Origin: Sodalis sp. Psp
Lineage (GTDB): Bacteria > Pseudomonadota > Gammaproteobacteria > Enterobacterales > Enterobacteriaceae
DNA length: 64,000 nucleotides
Direction: 5' to 3'
Assembly: GCA_024648745.1 (NCBI GenBank)
Contig: JAHCVB010000001.1
Location: 124,001 to 188,000, forward strand
The position numbers and the translations under genes were made by a program. The notes beneath the pieces were generated by a model that was not told the origin of the DNA, made no database searches, and saw only the letters and a list, made by a program, of their open reading frames with translations. Positions 1 through 12,844 of this stretch are shown here, piece by piece. Positions within the stretch are counted from its first letter, which is position 1; every line of letters starts with the position of its first letter.

Positions 1-696
1 AATTGGACTTTTGCAGTTTAAGTTATGTATTACTCCCTCTAAATATGGAGCTGACGGCTAGTTCGCTGAGTTTATTTTACAACAAGCATTCATACAGCTG
101 GCTCACCATCCGTCAAGGAGTCTATTGCATAATGCATCATCACATTGTACTAGCGTGACAGGTTTTAATGCAATCTCCTGTAACTTGTTACGGATGGAAA
201 ACATTTCGCTGAAGAGGCGGACAATAGTCAGCGATATTTTCTACACTATGACGTTGATAACTTATCTATACAAATAACACTGGCCGAAAATGCAACATCT
301 TAAATATGCCTAACTCATTATTCTAGCAACATATCTAGCGGTTTGCCGCTTATCTCTACTTTGATATGGAACCTGACCTCTCTGAGAGGAAATGATGCGG
401 GTTACGCAACGCGCTGAGTTTCTCTTTTTTCAGGAAAAAGATCCTAGTGAATCTAGCAAGAGAGATTACCATCTTGGAATAAATATAGCTCAGATTACGG
501 GCACTGTCGAAGAAAAGCTATCGAATATTTTTCCCCACACAATGTGCCGAAATGCAAAAAAGCTAAAACCTTAGTGATTGCCTTCGCACGCTAACGTTAA
601 TTGACCTCCTAAACAGTTAGACGAGCAGACTAAAATTCATTTCTTTATTACAGTAACTTAATGTTCACTTGGGAGGTGGATGAAACGAAACTGAGA
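1..696. other. Spacer beyond crr, no recognised gene
   Basis: No reading frame here resembles a known family. The longest, a 60-codon frame at 392-574 on the plus strand, has no recognisable motif and no convincing ribosome binding site. In E. coli the neighbour beyond crr is pdxK, but I could not read a relic of it. The segment is most simply eroded DNA downstream of the pts operon. Confidence 0.5.
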
Positions 697-1206
697 TTAT
701 TTACGGACATAGATAATTGGGGTTTCACCAACCACCACGCTGCCGGATAATTTTACCAGCTCTGTAATTTCATCCATATTGGAAATTACTACCGGGGTCA
801 GAGTTGATTTCGCTTTCTCTTCCAAAAATAGAAGATCAAACTCAATCACAACGTCGCCTTTTTTCACGCGCTGACCTCTTTCAGCGATACGGCAGAATCC
901 TTCCCCTTTCAGCTCTACTGTATTGATACCGAAATGAACGAATAACTCAATGCCACTGTTAGCTTCGATGGAGAAAGCATGATTTGTTTTAAAAATTTTA
1001 CCGATCGTGCCGTCTACCGGGGCGACCATTTGATTGCCATTGGGCTTAATGGCGATCCCATCGCCCACAATTTTTTTCGAGAAAACCACGTCAGGAATAT
1101 CTTCAATGTTTACAATTTCTCCAGAAAGAGGTGCAATTATTGCAATGATTCCTATATCTTTTTTGTCATTGAAAACCCAAGACTTCAGCTTGTCGAACAA
1201 CCCCAT
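697..1206 (-). CDS. crr: PTS glucose-specific enzyme IIA (IIA-Glc)
   Basis: A cytoplasmic phosphocarrier that takes phosphate from HPr and passes it to sugar-specific IIB domains; in free-living enterics it also controls adenylate cyclase and inducer exclusion. The 169-residue length equals that of E. coli. The two active-site histidines are visible in TNHAFSI (about residue 75) and ELFVHFGI (about residue 90), and the C-terminus [10 protein letters not shown] is intact. The frame is open further upstream, but the ATG at 1206 begins the conserved [10 protein letters not shown] and has the GGAGAA ribosome site just before it, so I chose it. It is the last gene of ptsH-ptsI-crr, 51 bp after ptsI. 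Confidence 0.96.
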   Translation of the reverse strand: MGLFDKLKSWVFNDKKDIGIIAIIAPLSGEIVNIEDIPDVVFSKKIVGDGIAIKPNGNQMVAPVDGTIGKIFKTNHAFSIEANSGIELFVHFGINTVELKGEGFCRIAERGQRVKKGDVVIEFDLLFLEEKAKSTLTPVVISNMDEITELVKLSGSVVVGETPIIYVRK

Positions 1207-1257
1207 GTTCTTCTCCCCAAAAATTATATATTGGGTCTTCATTATGAAAATATGAAC

Positions 1258-2985
1258 TCAGCAGAGCGTTTTTTTTTCAATAAACTTGTTGACTAGATTC
1301 ATTAACTCTTCCGCTGTAGGCTGAGCTAATGCTTTTTCTACTAATGCTTTTGCATCACCAAAATTGGTGTTGCGAATAATTTTTTTAATGCGCGGTATAG
1401 AGATAGCACTCATGCTGAATTCATCTAATCCCATCCCTAATAATAGTAGTGTAGCACGTTCATCTCCCGCCAACTCACCACACATGCCGGTCCATTTTCC
1501 TGCAGCGTGAGAAGCGTCAATGATTTGCTTAATTAATATCAGTACAGCTGGGGACATGGTATTATAAAGATAAGAAACTAGTTCGTTACCGCGATCTACG
1601 GCAAGAGTATATTGAGTCAGATCGTTTGTCCCAATACTAAAGAAATCTACTTCTTTCGCTAAATGGTTCGCGATAACCGCGGCAGCAGGTGTTTCCACCA
1701 TCACGCCAATTTCTATGCTCTCGTCAAAGGGTTTACCTTCTTCGCGCAGCTGAGCTTTCAACACATTCAGCTCCAACTTCAGGGTGCGCACTTCTTCCAC
1801 CGAGATAATCATCGGATACATGATACGCAGCTTGCCGAACGCTGAGGCACGCAGAATAGCACGCAGCTGCGCGTGAAGCATTTCTTTACGGTTTAACACA
1901 ATACGAATAGCGCGCCAGCCAAGAAACGGGTTGTCTTCTTTCGGAAAATTCATATAGGGTAGATCTTTATCGCCGCCGATATCCATGGTGCGGACGATAA
2001 TCGCGCCAGTGGACATGGATTCCGCCACCGTCTTATAAGCCTGGAATTGCTCTTCTTCACTGGGTAGTGAATCACGGTCCATAAATAGAAATTCGGTACG
2101 GTAGAGGCCAACTCCTTCGGCGCCGTTGCGCTCGGCGCTTGCGATATCACGAACGGTGCCGATGTTGGCGCAGATCTCCACTTGGTGGCCATCAAGTGTA
2201 ATAGCAGGTAAGTTCTTTAATTTAGCTAGATCATCCTTCTCGGCGGTATATTGGCTTTGCAACGCTTTTAGCTCTTTGATGACTGATGGTTCAGGGTTGA
2301 TATAGATCTGATTGTTAATAGCGTCTAAAATCAAAAAATCGCCGTTGGCGACCTTCTGGGTAATGTTGACAGTCCCGACGATCGCCGGCAGTTCCAGAGA
2401 ACGTGCCATAATAGAGGTATGCGAGGTGCGCCCTCCGATATCGGTGACGAAACCTAGTACTTTATCCAAGTTCAGTTGGACAGTTTCCGATGGCGTCAGA
2501 TCCACCGCCACCAGAATAACTTCCTCGCTGATGGCGCTTAAATCGATGATAGGCATGTCAAGAATGTTGCGCAGCAAGCGTTTACCAATGTCGCGTACGT
2601 CCGTGGCACGTTCTTTTAGATATTCATTATCCAGCGCCTCCAGCGCTTTGGCTTGAGCCTCAATCACAGAATAGACAGCGGCCTCCGCGCTAGTGAGATC
2701 TTCTTTGATAAGAGCTATGATGTCTTGTCCAAGCTCTTCGTCTTCTAACAACATGATATGGCCTTCAAAGATGGCTTCTTTTTCTTTGCCGAAAGTGTTA
2801 CTTGCTCTGGTCTTAATAGCCTCCATTTGTGAGAAGGCTCTAGCACGTCCGACAAGAAATCGTTTAATTTCCTGTTCTACCTGGGCTACGGTGATCTTTT
2901 TCCAGTTGATGACAATCTCATCTTCCTTTAGTAATAATGCCTTGCCAAAGGAGATGCCCGGTGATGCTAAAATGCCTGAAATCAT
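1258..2985 (-). CDS. ptsI: PTS enzyme I (phosphoenolpyruvate-protein phosphotransferase)
   Basis: Transfers phosphate from phosphoenolpyruvate to HPr, starting the sugar phosphotransferase chain in the cytoplasm. The protein is 575 residues, as in E. coli. The phosphorylated histidine lies in [13 protein letters not shown] (about residue 189). The C-terminal PEP-binding barrel is complete, with [10 protein letters not shown] and the catalytic-cysteine region [13 protein letters not shown]. An upstream in-frame extension exists, but the ATG at 2985 starts the conserved [10 protein letters not shown] and is preceded by a GGTAGG-like ribosome site. It lies 52 bp after ptsH, consistent with one transcript ptsH-ptsI-crr. 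All three PTS proteins being intact implies that at least one sugar permease survives elsewhere in the genome (inference). Confidence 0.97.
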   Translation of the reverse strand: MISGILASPGISFGKALLLKEDEIVINWKKITVAQVEQEIKRFLVGRARAFSQMEAIKTRASNTFGKEKEAIFEGHIMLLEDEELGQDIIALIKEDLTSAEAAVYSVIEAQAKALEALDNEYLKERATDVRDIGKRLLRNILDMPIIDLSAISEEVILVAVDLTPSETVQLNLDKVLGFVTDIGGRTSHTSIMARSLELPAIVGTVNITQKVANGDFLILDAINNQIYINPEPSVIKELKALQSQYTAEKDDLAKLKNLPAITLDGHQVEICANIGTVRDIASAERNGAEGVGLYRTEFLFMDRDSLPSEEEQFQAYKTVAESMSTGAIIVRTMDIGGDKDLPYMNFPKEDNPFLGWRAIRIVLNRKEMLHAQLRAILRASAFGKLRIMYPMIISVEEVRTLKLELNVLKAQLREEGKPFDESIEIGVMVETPAAAVIANHLAKEVDFFSIGTNDLTQYTLAVDRGNELVSYLYNTMSPAVLILIKQIIDASHAAGKWTGMCGELAGDERATLLLLGMGLDEFSMSAISIPRIKKIIRNTNFGDAKALVEKALAQPTAEELMNLVNKFIEKKTLC

Positions 2986-3037
2986 AACCCTACCTTTACT
3001 CCATGACATGTGTTAACTAAAAAGATCGGATCTTATG

Positions 3038-3295
3038 TTACTCAAGCTCTGCCATTAGTTTAACTAAATGTTCTACTGCTTTTTGTTCATCCTCACCTTC
3101 AGCGATGAGAGTGACGACGGTACCTTGCGTCAGACCGAGGGTTTGTAACTTAAACAGGCTTTTCGCGCTGACGCTTTTGCCATTAGAGGTGACAGTGATG
3201 TCGGAAGTAAAACCTTTAGCTTCCTTGACGAACTGGGCGGCGGGACGGGTATGTAGACCATTAGGAGCGGTAATTGTAACGTCTTGCTGGTACAT
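3038..3295 (-). CDS. ptsH: PTS phosphocarrier protein HPr
   Basis: A small cytoplasmic phosphocarrier that shuttles phosphate from enzyme I to the IIA domains. It is 85 residues, the usual length. The phosphorylated His15 is seen in [10 protein letters not shown], and the Ser46 region [16 protein letters not shown] is almost identical to the enteric protein. It is the first gene of ptsH-ptsI-crr. In E. coli this operon is driven by CRP-responsive promoters in the cysK-ptsH gap; here the gap is kept (about 400 bp) but no clear CRP site is seen. Confidence 0.97.
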   Translation of the reverse strand: MYQQDVTITAPNGLHTRPAAQFVKEAKGFTSDITVTSNGKSVSAKSLFKLQTLGLTQGTVVTLIAEGEDEQKAVEHLVKLMAELE

Positions 3296-3651
3296 TTTAT
3301 TTCCCCAATTTATTTAGATGATATCAGTGTTACAGGACTAAAGTTTATCTTAAAAATTCACTTTATCCTATGTTGTAGTAGAGTCTGTGACGTCATCGTA
3401 GAAATTACTTGTTTTGTCTGGGCGTCACAGGATTAATTGATAAATCACGAAATTTAAATAGTTAATTTTTTATTATTAATTATTATTATGCCGCTTTTTA
3501 TCGAAAATCTATAAACTAGAAAGTTTTTCTGGTTATTTTTATGATAAACATCTTAATTAATTTTATTATTATAAATAATAATGTATTTAAATACAAAACA
3601 GAATCAACGAAATCAATTCTATGGTGAGCTAAAAATAAGATTCAGTCCACA
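3296..3651 (-). other. AT-rich ptsH upstream region
   Basis: A non-coding gap between cysK and ptsH that should hold the pts promoter. It is strongly AT-rich around 3440-3600. Two half-sites TGTGACG (about 3387) and CGTCACA (about 3421) are inverted relative to each other. They are too far apart for a normal CRP site, so the promoter cannot be placed with confidence. Confidence 0.4.
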
Positions 3652-3677
3652 AAAAAGCACCCTAACTGGTGCTTTTT
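3652..3677 (-). terminator. Rho-independent terminator of cysK
   Basis: A 10-bp perfect stem (arms 3652-3661 and 3668-3677) with a 6-nt loop. Read on the minus strand, the GC core is followed by a run of T. It lies 22 bp past the cysK stop, separating cysK from the pts operon. Confidence 0.8.
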
Positions 3678-3698
3678 AGAAAACTAACTAAAGAAGGG

Positions 3699-4664
3699 TC
3701 ATTGTAGTTCAGGTGAGGTAAACAGGTCGGCAAACAACGCGGTGCTGAGGTAACGCTCACCAGAAGAGGGAAGAATGACCACAATCACTTTACTGGAAAA
3801 TTCTTCTTCCTCCTGTATTTTTAGGGCTGCAGCTACAGCAGCACCGGAAGAAATTCCGGATAGAATGCCTTCCTCTTCCATAAGACGGCGCGCAATGTTA
3901 ATAGCTTCATCATTGGTGATTTTTTCCACCCGATCAATAAGCTTCAAATCCAAATTATCCGGGATAAAGCCGGCGCCGATTCCCTGAATTTTATGCGGAC
4001 CAGGCTTTAGTTTCTCACCAGCCAGCGCTTGGGAAATCACAGGTGAGTCCGTTGGCTCTACTGCGATGGTAAAAACATTCTTGCCGCAGACATTTTTTAG
4101 ATAGCGGCTGACTCCAGTGATAGTTCCACCAGTGCCTACACCTGCGACGAATATATCCACTGCACCGTCGGTATCTTGCCAAATTTCCGGGCCGGTAGTC
4201 TGCTCATGGATCGCAGGATTAGCCGGATTGTTGAATTGCTGTAGCATCAGGAAGCGTTTAGGATCGGTATTGACGATTTCTTCCGCCTTGTCGATAGCAC
4301 CTTTCATACCCTTCGAGCCATCGGTTAAGATTAAATTGGCGCCCAAAGTCTTTAGCAACTTACGCCGCTCTCTGCTCATGGTTTCAGGCATAGTAAGTGT
4401 CAGTTTATACCTGCGTGCAGCCGCGACAAAAGCTAAAGCGATGCCAGTATTACCGCTGGTTGGCTCAACCAGTTCTATCCCGGTATGCAGCATGCCGCGT
4501 TTTTCTGAATCCCAAACCATATTGGCCCCAATACGGCATTTCACGCTGAAGCTAGGGTTACGTGATTCCACTTTCGCCAGGATATGGCCATTACCTATAC
4601 GGTTTAAACGGACAAGTGGAGTGTGACCGATAGTCAGTGAATTATCTTCATAAATTTTGCTCAT
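3699..4664 (-). CDS. cysK: Cysteine synthase A (O-acetylserine sulfhydrylase)
   Basis: A pyridoxal-phosphate enzyme that makes cysteine from O-acetylserine and sulfide. It is 321 residues (E. coli 323). The PLP lysine is in [11 protein letters not shown] (about residue 42), the substrate loop is [13 protein letters not shown], the phosphate-binding glycines are [10 protein letters not shown], and [11 protein letters not shown] is near the C-terminus. The frame is open 23 codons upstream; the start at 4664 matches family [10 protein letters not shown] and has an AGGAC-like ribosome site. It keeps its ancestral place upstream of pts, but cysZ, which normally lies between cysK and zipA, is gone. 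It needs cysE and a sulfide source that are not in this window. Confidence 0.96.
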   Translation of the reverse strand: MSKIYEDNSLTIGHTPLVRLNRIGNGHILAKVESRNPSFSVKCRIGANMVWDSEKRGMLHTGIELVEPTSGNTGIALAFVAAARRYKLTLTMPETMSRERRKLLKTLGANLILTDGSKGMKGAIDKAEEIVNTDPKRFLMLQQFNNPANPAIHEQTTGPEIWQDTDGAVDIFVAGVGTGGTITGVSRYLKNVCGKNVFTIAVEPTDSPVISQALAGEKLKPGPHKIQGIGAGFIPDNLDLKLIDRVEKITNDEAINIARRLMEEEGILSGISSGAAVAAALKIQEEEEFSSKVIVVILPSSGERYLSTALFADLFTSPELQ

Positions 4665-5747
4665 GACCAGTCCTATTAGTTCAGGTGCGATATTAAAGGA
4701 AAGAATTTTCAAGGAAGCATACCTTTTCAGCATAGAGGGGGAAGTGACAGAATCGCATATATATATGTTATTAAAACATAAGTTTTTAAGAATCTGATTG
4801 TAAGGTATTGTCGATGCGATATTTATTTATCCACGTCGCCCATAGTTCCGTAGAAATCCAATTGCAGGATCATCAAGATTTATCCAACCGAAACTCAGAG
4901 TAAATATACCTCCCAGAGCTCCTAATAGCAGAAAACGGAATTTTACGACTTTGAGCAGGTAATTATAGTTTTGGATCTCCAGTATCCAGACGCTGAATAG
5001 GAACTACAACACTGACACTAGTGTGTTTATCCGAAAGTGGGAATTACAATTCATAATTATTAGTGAGAAAACTGCTTATGATAAAGTATATCATAGCTTT
5101 AATCTCTTCGCGATGCAAAATGCCGCTAGCGCATGCAGCTGTATCCAAGCCAATCATGCCTCCAGTTGTTCTGACAATATGCTGCTGACCGGCACAATTA
5201 TTGGGTTGAAAAAATTTTTGTACTAGCACACAACTAGGAACAAAATGAACAGCGCAGCCAGTTGGGAACATAATACATCAACTAAGGAATTCATTCTCTG
5301 AAATAATGGCACAGACATTAGTAAATGATTTATTTAAAACAAAATTATTTATAATAAGGTAAACAGTAATTTTACTGCTGCTAAATTAATTTTATCTAAA
5401 AACAACGGAAAATAACTTTCTAAACTCTTTTTACCAGAAATGCCTTGTAGACTTGAACTTGTCCATGTGGGACTCTACAGTTAGAATAATAAATATTTAC
5501 TGGATATAGTAAGGTACGGGCGAGATGAGAGAGGAGGGGGAGTGGCTAGAGATCATTACACACGTGTGCCATGGTGACGCCGGTTCCTCTTTCTCACACT
5601 CATCTGTGTCGCACGTCTGCACCAGGCAGGGTAAATTAAACCCTTCCTCTTTATTGTTCAAAGGGTTTGAATAGTCTGTGCCTAGCACAAGCGAAGTCAG
5701 TCCTGCAGCGCGCCGTCACTAGCCGAGGCGGTGCTTAAAGTTAGAAA
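4665..5747. other. Spacer in place of cysZ and the zipA N-terminus
   Basis: In E. coli this interval carries cysZ (divergent) and the membrane and linker part of zipA. I can read neither. Short frames at 5023-5226 (plus), 5044-5271 (minus) and 5497-5688 (minus) lack family motifs. The stretch is most likely eroded coding DNA, judged from the preserved order of the genes on both sides. Confidence 0.5.
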
Positions 5748-5749
5748 AA

Positions 5750-6174
5750 AGGACGGTGCTGGTTACTACATGCCACTGCTCATAACGGTACGGTAATTGG
5801 CGGGGAGGAGCTACTACAGACCGTGCTGCAGGCTGGTTTTCAGTTCGGCGAAATGAATATTTTCCATCGCTACCTTAACCCCGCTGGCGGTGGGCCAGTG
5901 CTGTTCAGTCTAGCTAATATGGTCAAACCTGGCTCATTCAGTCCTAAAAATATGGCGAACTTCACCACCCCCAGTGTGTCTATATTCATGGTGGTGCCAT
6001 CCTAATGGTGATTCCCATCAGAACTTTAAACTTATGCTGCAGTCCGCGCAACGCATTGCCGACGATTGCGGTGTCGTCATGCTTGACGATGAGCGACGCA
6101 TGATGACCCCGCAGAAACTAGACGTATATAAAGCACGCATTAGTGAGGTGCTAGATGCGAATGCCTGTGTCTGA
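5750..6174 (+). pseudogene. zipA: zipA relic (C-terminal FtsZ-binding domain, frameshifted)
   Basis: ZipA anchors FtsZ to the inner membrane during division. Here only the C-terminal globular domain is readable. Frame one (about 5770-6005) gives [20 protein letters not shown] and then [12 protein letters not shown]; it stops at VVPS. The match resumes one frame over at about 6000, with [15 protein letters not shown] and [13 protein letters not shown] second frameshift is likely near 5760, where the conserved strand before the AHNG segment changes frame. No membrane anchor or linker is visible upstream. The gene stands in its ancestral position just before ligA. It is very probably non-functional, although the domain itself is little diverged, so inactivation looks recent. 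Confidence 0.85.
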
Positions 6175-6212
6175 TCTTTGCCTAGTTTTACTAAAATTAG
6201 TGTTATCTCAAT

Positions 6213-6231
6213 CCCCGTTTGCGGGGTTTTT
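6213..6231 (+). terminator. Terminator between the zipA relic and ligA
   Basis: A 5-bp GC stem (CCCCG/CGGGG, 6213-6217 and 6222-6226) with a 4-nt loop and a T run. It sits 38 bp after the zipA relic stop and just before ligA, as an old zipA terminator would. Confidence 0.65.
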
Positions 6232-6236
6232 GCTAG

Positions 6237-8273
<2,037 letters not shown>

Positions 8274-9495
8274 TCCACTGCGAAGGAAATGAGAATAGAA
8301 TTAAAAAGAAGAACTAGTGACTATCTCTGCTTTCCGCGTGAGTTCCATGTTTAGCATTTACAGTATGATGAGTTAGTCAAGCTCTAATAATAACACCCAG
8401 AGCGAAGACATACGTCACGGATATACTTAACTGAAGGGAGGGCTGTATAAAAGTATGCTGTCTCTGTCGGGTCTGTTTATATTATATAAGGGTATAAGTG
8501 TGACCTGGACATCATTTTCTGCAGCAGAACCACATTTCTTCAGCACTAACGGTTATTATTATGCGCTGAGATCCACGTGCCACGTTAGGAATTCTACTAC
8601 CCAATTTATCAGTCAGTCTCCTAATATACACTAAGGGTATGGCGAGAAGAAATTCTCTGTACTGATACCATTCAGTTTTCACGTATTGTGTTTAGTCATG
8701 CCAATTGCGATACTATCGTCCACTTTTTGAACTCTTCCTAAGAGATAGAATATTTGGAGCCGGTAGAAGTCTGTTTTCAGAATGTAACGGTAATCTTTCA
8801 TGTCCTAGAGTATTAAAAATATCAATATCTTTTTGGTAAAATACCTATGTAGGTGTGACTGTATTGTTGAAATACAGGGATACCCTATCTCAACCGTAGT
8901 GTCCAGGTTCAGGTCTGTTGCCGTACCCTACGTAAAATCCGCGGCGTTTATTTATTAGAGCAAAAACTACACGGAGTCGAAAGCACTGTCGCCTTCATCG
9001 CACGCTATTGAAGCTGAATCCGTGATTGTTCAGTGGATAATAATAGATCCTGCACCCTGTGCGATAAAGTTTCGCTACCGAAGCCAACAATTGGTCTCAA
9101 GAGACGCTAAATTAGTTATCATTCAGATCTTAACCTACTTCATCCCGGTGCCTTTCTTTCTCATTTCTGACAAACAAGTAAGTAATTTCTATGGCATGTC
9201 AAGCTAATCCATTTCGTTAAAAGATAATAGAATATCACTTCGACATGGACTGAAACTTCCGGCAGCCTTGCGAAGGCTTCGCATGCCTGCAATGTGACGT
9301 TATCGGGCACCGATCGTAATATTTTACTCCTTTGATAAAAGGTAAAAATTTTTGGAACGGAGCTATTTTCTGCGGTAAGGATAGAAATTTTTACTATATA
9401 TTTGCTACTTATAACTCGTTTTTATCGTCTCTGTTACATAAAATAGGGCAGATAGCAAGTTTTTCTTTCTGCTTATCTTAATTTTTGGAGAAACT
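8274..9495. other. 1.2-kb spacer between ligA and nupC
   Basis: No frame resembles a known family, and the longest (61 codons, 9022-9207 plus) has no motif. In E. coli, mntH is the divergent neighbour of nupC, and ypeB follows ligA, so this region may be their residue; no match could be read. AT-rich stretches before nupC (9310-9480) could hold its promoter. Confidence 0.45.
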
Positions 9496-10680
9496 ATGTC
9501 CCGCATTCTGCATTTTATCCTAGCGCTTATTATGGTGACGATCCTGGCAATGTTGGTGAATCGCGACCGTAAAAAAGTCCGCGTGCGTTTTATTATTCAA
9601 CCGTTAGTGATTGAAATTTTGCTTGCTTATTTTTTTCTCAACTCTCAGATAGGTCTGGATTTTGTACAAAGTTTCTCTTCCCTGTTTGATAAATTATTGA
9701 GCTTCGCTGCCGAAGGAACCGGTTTCGTTTTTGGCAACATGAATAAGCAAGGATTAGCATTCTTCTTCTTGAACGTTATTTGCCCGATTGTATTTATCTC
9801 CGCGCTGATTGGTATTCTCCAACATATCCGTGTGCTACCTTTAATTATCTATATCATTGGCACTGTGCTGTCCAAGATTAATGGGATGGGTAAACTGGAA
9901 TCATTCAATGCAGTTAGCTCACTTTTTCTCGGCCAGTCGGAAAATTTCATCGCCTATAAAAATATTCTCGGAAAAATATCTGAACGCCGTATGTACACCA
10001 TGGCTGCCACGGCGATGTCAACGGTATCAATGTCCATCGTTGGTGCTTATATGACGATGCTATCGCCAAAGTATGTGGTGACTGCTTTAGTCCTAAGTAT
10101 GTTTAGTACATTTATCGTGCTGTCGCTACTCAATCCTTATCAGGTAGATAAAGAAGAAGATTTGCAGATGCTCAATCTACACGAAGGAAGGAGTTTTTTT
10201 GAAATGCTGGGGGAATATATCTTGGCTGGCTTTAAAGTGGCAATTATTGTCACGGCGATGCTTATTGGTTTTATTGCGTTGATCTCTGCGATCAATGCCT
10301 TGTTTAGTTTGTTATTCGGTATTACTTTTCAGGGCATCCTGGGCTATATATTCTCGCCGATTGCCTGGGTGATAGGCGTGCCTGCGCATGAAGCACTACA
10401 AGCGGGTAGTATTATGGCCACAAAACTAGTCTCGAATGAATTTATCGCAATGATCGATTTACAAAAAGCCACCAGGGAAATATCGCCTCGATCGGTGGGT
10501 ATCTTGTCGGTTTTCTTGGTCTCGTTCGCTAACTTTTCTTCTATCGGCATTATCGCTGGCGCCATTAAAGGCCTGAACGAACACCAGGGCAATGTTATCT
10601 CGCGCTACGGTCTGAAACTAGTCTATGGCTCTACGCTGGTCAGCGTGCTGTCCGCTACTGTTGCCGGCTTGGTTATTTAA
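9496..10680 (+). CDS. nupC: Concentrative nucleoside transporter NupC
   Basis: An inner-membrane, cation-coupled importer of nucleosides. It is 394 residues (E. coli 400), hydrophobic throughout, with about 8-10 membrane segments. Family signatures are intact: [21 protein letters not shown] is near-identical to the enteric protein, as are the first hairpin motif [22 protein letters not shown], and the second substrate motif [18 protein letters not shown] loop near residue 275 is shorter by about five residues. Start ATG 9496 follows TTTTGGAGAAACT. It is a free-standing gene; retention suggests uptake of host or co-symbiont nucleosides (inference). Confidence 0.95.
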   Translation: MSRILHFILALIMVTILAMLVNRDRKKVRVRFIIQPLVIEILLAYFFLNSQIGLDFVQSFSSLFDKLLSFAAEGTGFVFGNMNKQGLAFFFLNVICPIVFISALIGILQHIRVLPLIIYIIGTVLSKINGMGKLESFNAVSSLFLGQSENFIAYKNILGKISERRMYTMAATAMSTVSMSIVGAYMTMLSPKYVVTALVLSMFSTFIVLSLLNPYQVDKEEDLQMLNLHEGRSFFEMLGEYILAGFKVAIIVTAMLIGFIALISAINALFSLLFGITFQGILGYIFSPIAWVIGVPAHEALQAGSIMATKLVSNEFIAMIDLQKATREISPRSVGILSVFLVSFANFSSIGIIAGAIKGLNEHQGNVISRYGLKLVYGSTLVSVLSATVAGLVI

Positions 10681-10886
10681 TATTTCTCTCGATCATCAAC
10701 TCTGTCCTGACGACCGATTTAGGCTGGTCAAGTTAATTTTTTAATGTTTAGCCAATTAGTATCCTAACGGAATTACAGGCTGGCAGAACGCCTAATCAAG
10801 AAAGCGTATATTTCCGAACGAATATTTGAGGAGTCACTTTTTACCAAAGTGAGTATCCAGATAAATTTGGCCTTAGCCAGATGTTG

Positions 10887-10959
10887 TGGAGCTAAGCGGG
10901 ATCGAACCGCTGACCTCTTGCATGCCATGCAAGTGCTCTCCCAGCTGAGCTATAGCCCC
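10887..10959 (-). tRNA. alaW: tRNA-Ala (anticodon GGC)
   Basis: A 73-nt cloverleaf. The acceptor stem GGGGCTA pairs with TAGCTCC, the anticodon loop is ATGGCAT on a 5-bp stem, and the T-loop is a normal TTCGATC. The three bases after discriminator A read CAA rather than CCA, so the end must be repaired after transcription. Its position next to gltX matches alaW/alaX of E. coli. Confidence 0.95.
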
Positions 10960-11078
10960 ATATACGTATGCGATGTTATATTTATAAAACTCTTATTGTA
11001 TTAATTTTAATAAATTCTTCCAAGAGCTAATCGCCAAGCAAGTTAAACGCTGGAAAACCGTCAAAGCTGACCGACTAC

Positions 11079-12482
11079 TTATTGCGTGCGGTTAATAAAG
11101 GCCAGAGCCATATCGATACGTGCTAAAGACCGAGACTGGCCTATGAAGTACACGATTATATCTAGAGCAGGTGACTGGCTAGCGCCAGTCACCGCAACGC
11201 GCAGTGGCATACCTACTTTGTCCATGCTCACATTCAATTCTTTCGCCGTTTGTTCAATTGCCGTATGTAGCGATACTATTGTCCATTCACTCAACGTTGC
11301 CAGTTTTCCACGCACCGCATTAAGTGACTTTGCCGCTACCGGGTGTAAATATTTCTTGGCTACGTCGTCAAATTTGATAAAGTCTTGGTAGAAATAGCGG
11401 CAACTGGACGCTATTTCTTTTAGCGTCTTACAGCGATTGCGGAATAGATTTACCAGATCTTCTAGTTTCGGACCGTTGCAGGTACTAATACCTTGCTGAT
11501 CGAGATGCCAAACCAAATGCTTAGCGACGTATTCAGCCGGTAACTGCTTAATGTAATAATGGTTCATCCACAACAGCTTTTCCTTATTGAAGGCGCTGGC
11601 TGACTTGTTGACAGCGTCAAGACTGAATAGATTTTTCATTCTTTCTACACTGAAAATTTCCTGATCACCATGAGACCAGCCTAGACGCACCAGATAGTTT
11701 ATTAGCGCCTCCGGCAGGAAGCCGTCATCGCGGTATTGCATTATACCCACTGCGCCATGGCGTTTGGAAAGTTTTTTTCCGTCATCGCCTAAAATCATCG
11801 ACACATGGGCATAGTTTGGCACTGGCGCTCCTAATGCCTTAAGGATATTGATCTGGCGTGGCGTATTATTGATATGATCCTCACCACGAATAACGTGGGT
11901 AATCGCCATGTCAAAATCGTCTACTACCACGCAGAAATTGTAAGTGGGTGATCCATCAGTGCGACAAATGATCAGATCATCTAGTTCTTGGTTGCTGAAT
12001 TGAATAGGACCGCGAATCAGATCGTTAAAAATCACTAAACCTTTCTGTGGGTTACGAAAACGCACTACATAGGATTTATTATCAGCATGATGTTCATGGC
12101 TTTTTCGGCAGCGACAGTCATAGCGCGGCTTTTCGCCCCGCGATATCTGCTCTTCGCGTAGCGACTTCAGCCTTTCTTTAGAACAATAGCATTTATAAGC
12201 AGTGCCTCTGGCAAGCATGTTATCAATGACCGCATTATAACGGTCAAAGCGTTTAGTCTGGAAATATGGGCCTTCGTCCCAGTCTAAATTTAGCCAGTTA
12301 ATGCCGTCCATGATGGACTCAATCGCCGGCTGTGTTGAGCGTTCCAGGTCGGTATCCTCTATACGTAGCACGAGTTCACCGCCTTGATTTCGGGCAAATA
12401 ACCACGAGTAGAGCAGAGTACGTGCGCTACCAACATGCAAATACCCCGTTGGGCTGGGTGCAAAACGGGTTTTAATTTTCAT
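11079..12482 (-). CDS. gltX: Glutamyl-tRNA synthetase
   Basis: Charges tRNA-Glu with glutamate; cytoplasmic class I enzyme. It is 467 residues (E. coli 471). The ATP-binding HIGH-type motif is YLHVGSART (residues 14-22) and the KMSKS-type loop is [11 protein letters not shown] (about residue 240). The zinc-site cysteines CYC and [12 protein letters not shown] are kept, as is the C-terminal anticodon-binding domain. ATG 12482 gives [13 protein letters not shown] exactly as in the family. It lies between tRNA-Ala and tRNA-Val as in enterics, but yfeC/yfeD are gone. Confidence 0.97.
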   Translation of the reverse strand: MKIKTRFAPSPTGYLHVGSARTLLYSWLFARNQGGELVLRIEDTDLERSTQPAIESIMDGINWLNLDWDEGPYFQTKRFDRYNAVIDNMLARGTAYKCYCSKERLKSLREEQISRGEKPRYDCRCRKSHEHHADNKSYVVRFRNPQKGLVIFNDLIRGPIQFSNQELDDLIICRTDGSPTYNFCVVVDDFDMAITHVIRGEDHINNTPRQINILKALGAPVPNYAHVSMILGDDGKKLSKRHGAVGIMQYRDDGFLPEALINYLVRLGWSHGDQEIFSVERMKNLFSLDAVNKSASAFNKEKLLWMNHYYIKQLPAEYVAKHLVWHLDQQGISTCNGPKLEDLVNLFRNRCKTLKEIASSCRYFYQDFIKFDDVAKKYLHPVAAKSLNAVRGKLATLSEWTIVSLHTAIEQTAKELNVSMDKVGMPLRVAVTGASQSPALDIIVYFIGQSRSLARIDMALAFINRTQ

Positions 12483-12631
12483 AATCTACATTACTTTTAT
12501 TATGGCATGGATAAAAATCTGAAGCGGCGATTCCGGAACTTTGATAAAAGCTGTTTTTCTTTCCATGCCGGGATAAGATCGTTTGGGGTGGCTAAATTTA
12601 AGACAAACACACATTTTTATGGGAAAAATCA

Positions 12632-12659
12632 TTGACTCATGTTGGCAGTTCCATATAAT
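12632..12659 (+). promoter_or_regulatory. Sigma-70 promoter of the tRNA-Val/Lys operon
   Basis: TTGACT and TATAAT are separated by 16 bp, followed by a GC-containing discriminator, 17 bp before the tRNA-Val gene. This is close to consensus and typical of stable-RNA promoters. Confidence 0.85.
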
Positions 12660-12676
12660 GCGACTTCACACAGTGG

Positions 12677-12749
12677 GGGTGATTAGCTCAGCTGGGAGAG
12701 CACCTCCCTTACAAGGAGGGGGTCGGCGGTTCAATCCCGTCATCACCCA
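12677..12749 (+). tRNA. tRNA-Val (anticodon TAC)
   Basis: A 73-nt cloverleaf nearly identical to E. coli tRNA-Val1: acceptor GGGTGAT/ATCACCC, anticodon loop CTTACAA, T-loop TTCAATC. Bases after discriminator A read TCA, one change from CCA. It is followed 19 bp later by tRNA-Lys, as in the valUXY-lysV cluster next to gltX, but only one valine copy remains. Confidence 0.96.
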
Positions 12750-12768
12750 TCACTTCTGCATGTTAAGT

Positions 12769-12844
12769 GGGTCGTTAGCTCAGTTGGTAGAGCAGTTGAC
12801 TTTTAATCAATTGGTCACAGGTTCGAATCCTGTACGACCCACCA
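12769..12844 (+). tRNA. lysV: tRNA-Lys (anticodon TTT)
   Basis: A 76-nt tRNA including an encoded CCA. The acceptor is GGGTCGT/ACGACCC, the anticodon loop is CTTTTAA and the T-loop is TTCGAAT. It is the second gene of the val-lys pair and shares its promoter. Confidence 0.97.

Noticed and set aside
392..574. 60-codon plus-strand frame
   Set aside because: No family resemblance, no ribosome site, and located in eroded spacer; length is expected by chance.
3387..3427. Inverted TGTGACG/CGTCACA half-sites upstream of ptsH as a CRP site
   Set aside because: Half-sites are separated by about 27 bases, far more than the 6-base spacing of a CRP operator.
5023..5226. Possible zipA N-terminal membrane anchor (LQFIII stretch)
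   Set aside because: A short AT-rich stretch that reads hydrophobic; the match to the ZipA anchor is too weak and the distance to the C-terminal relic is longer than expected.
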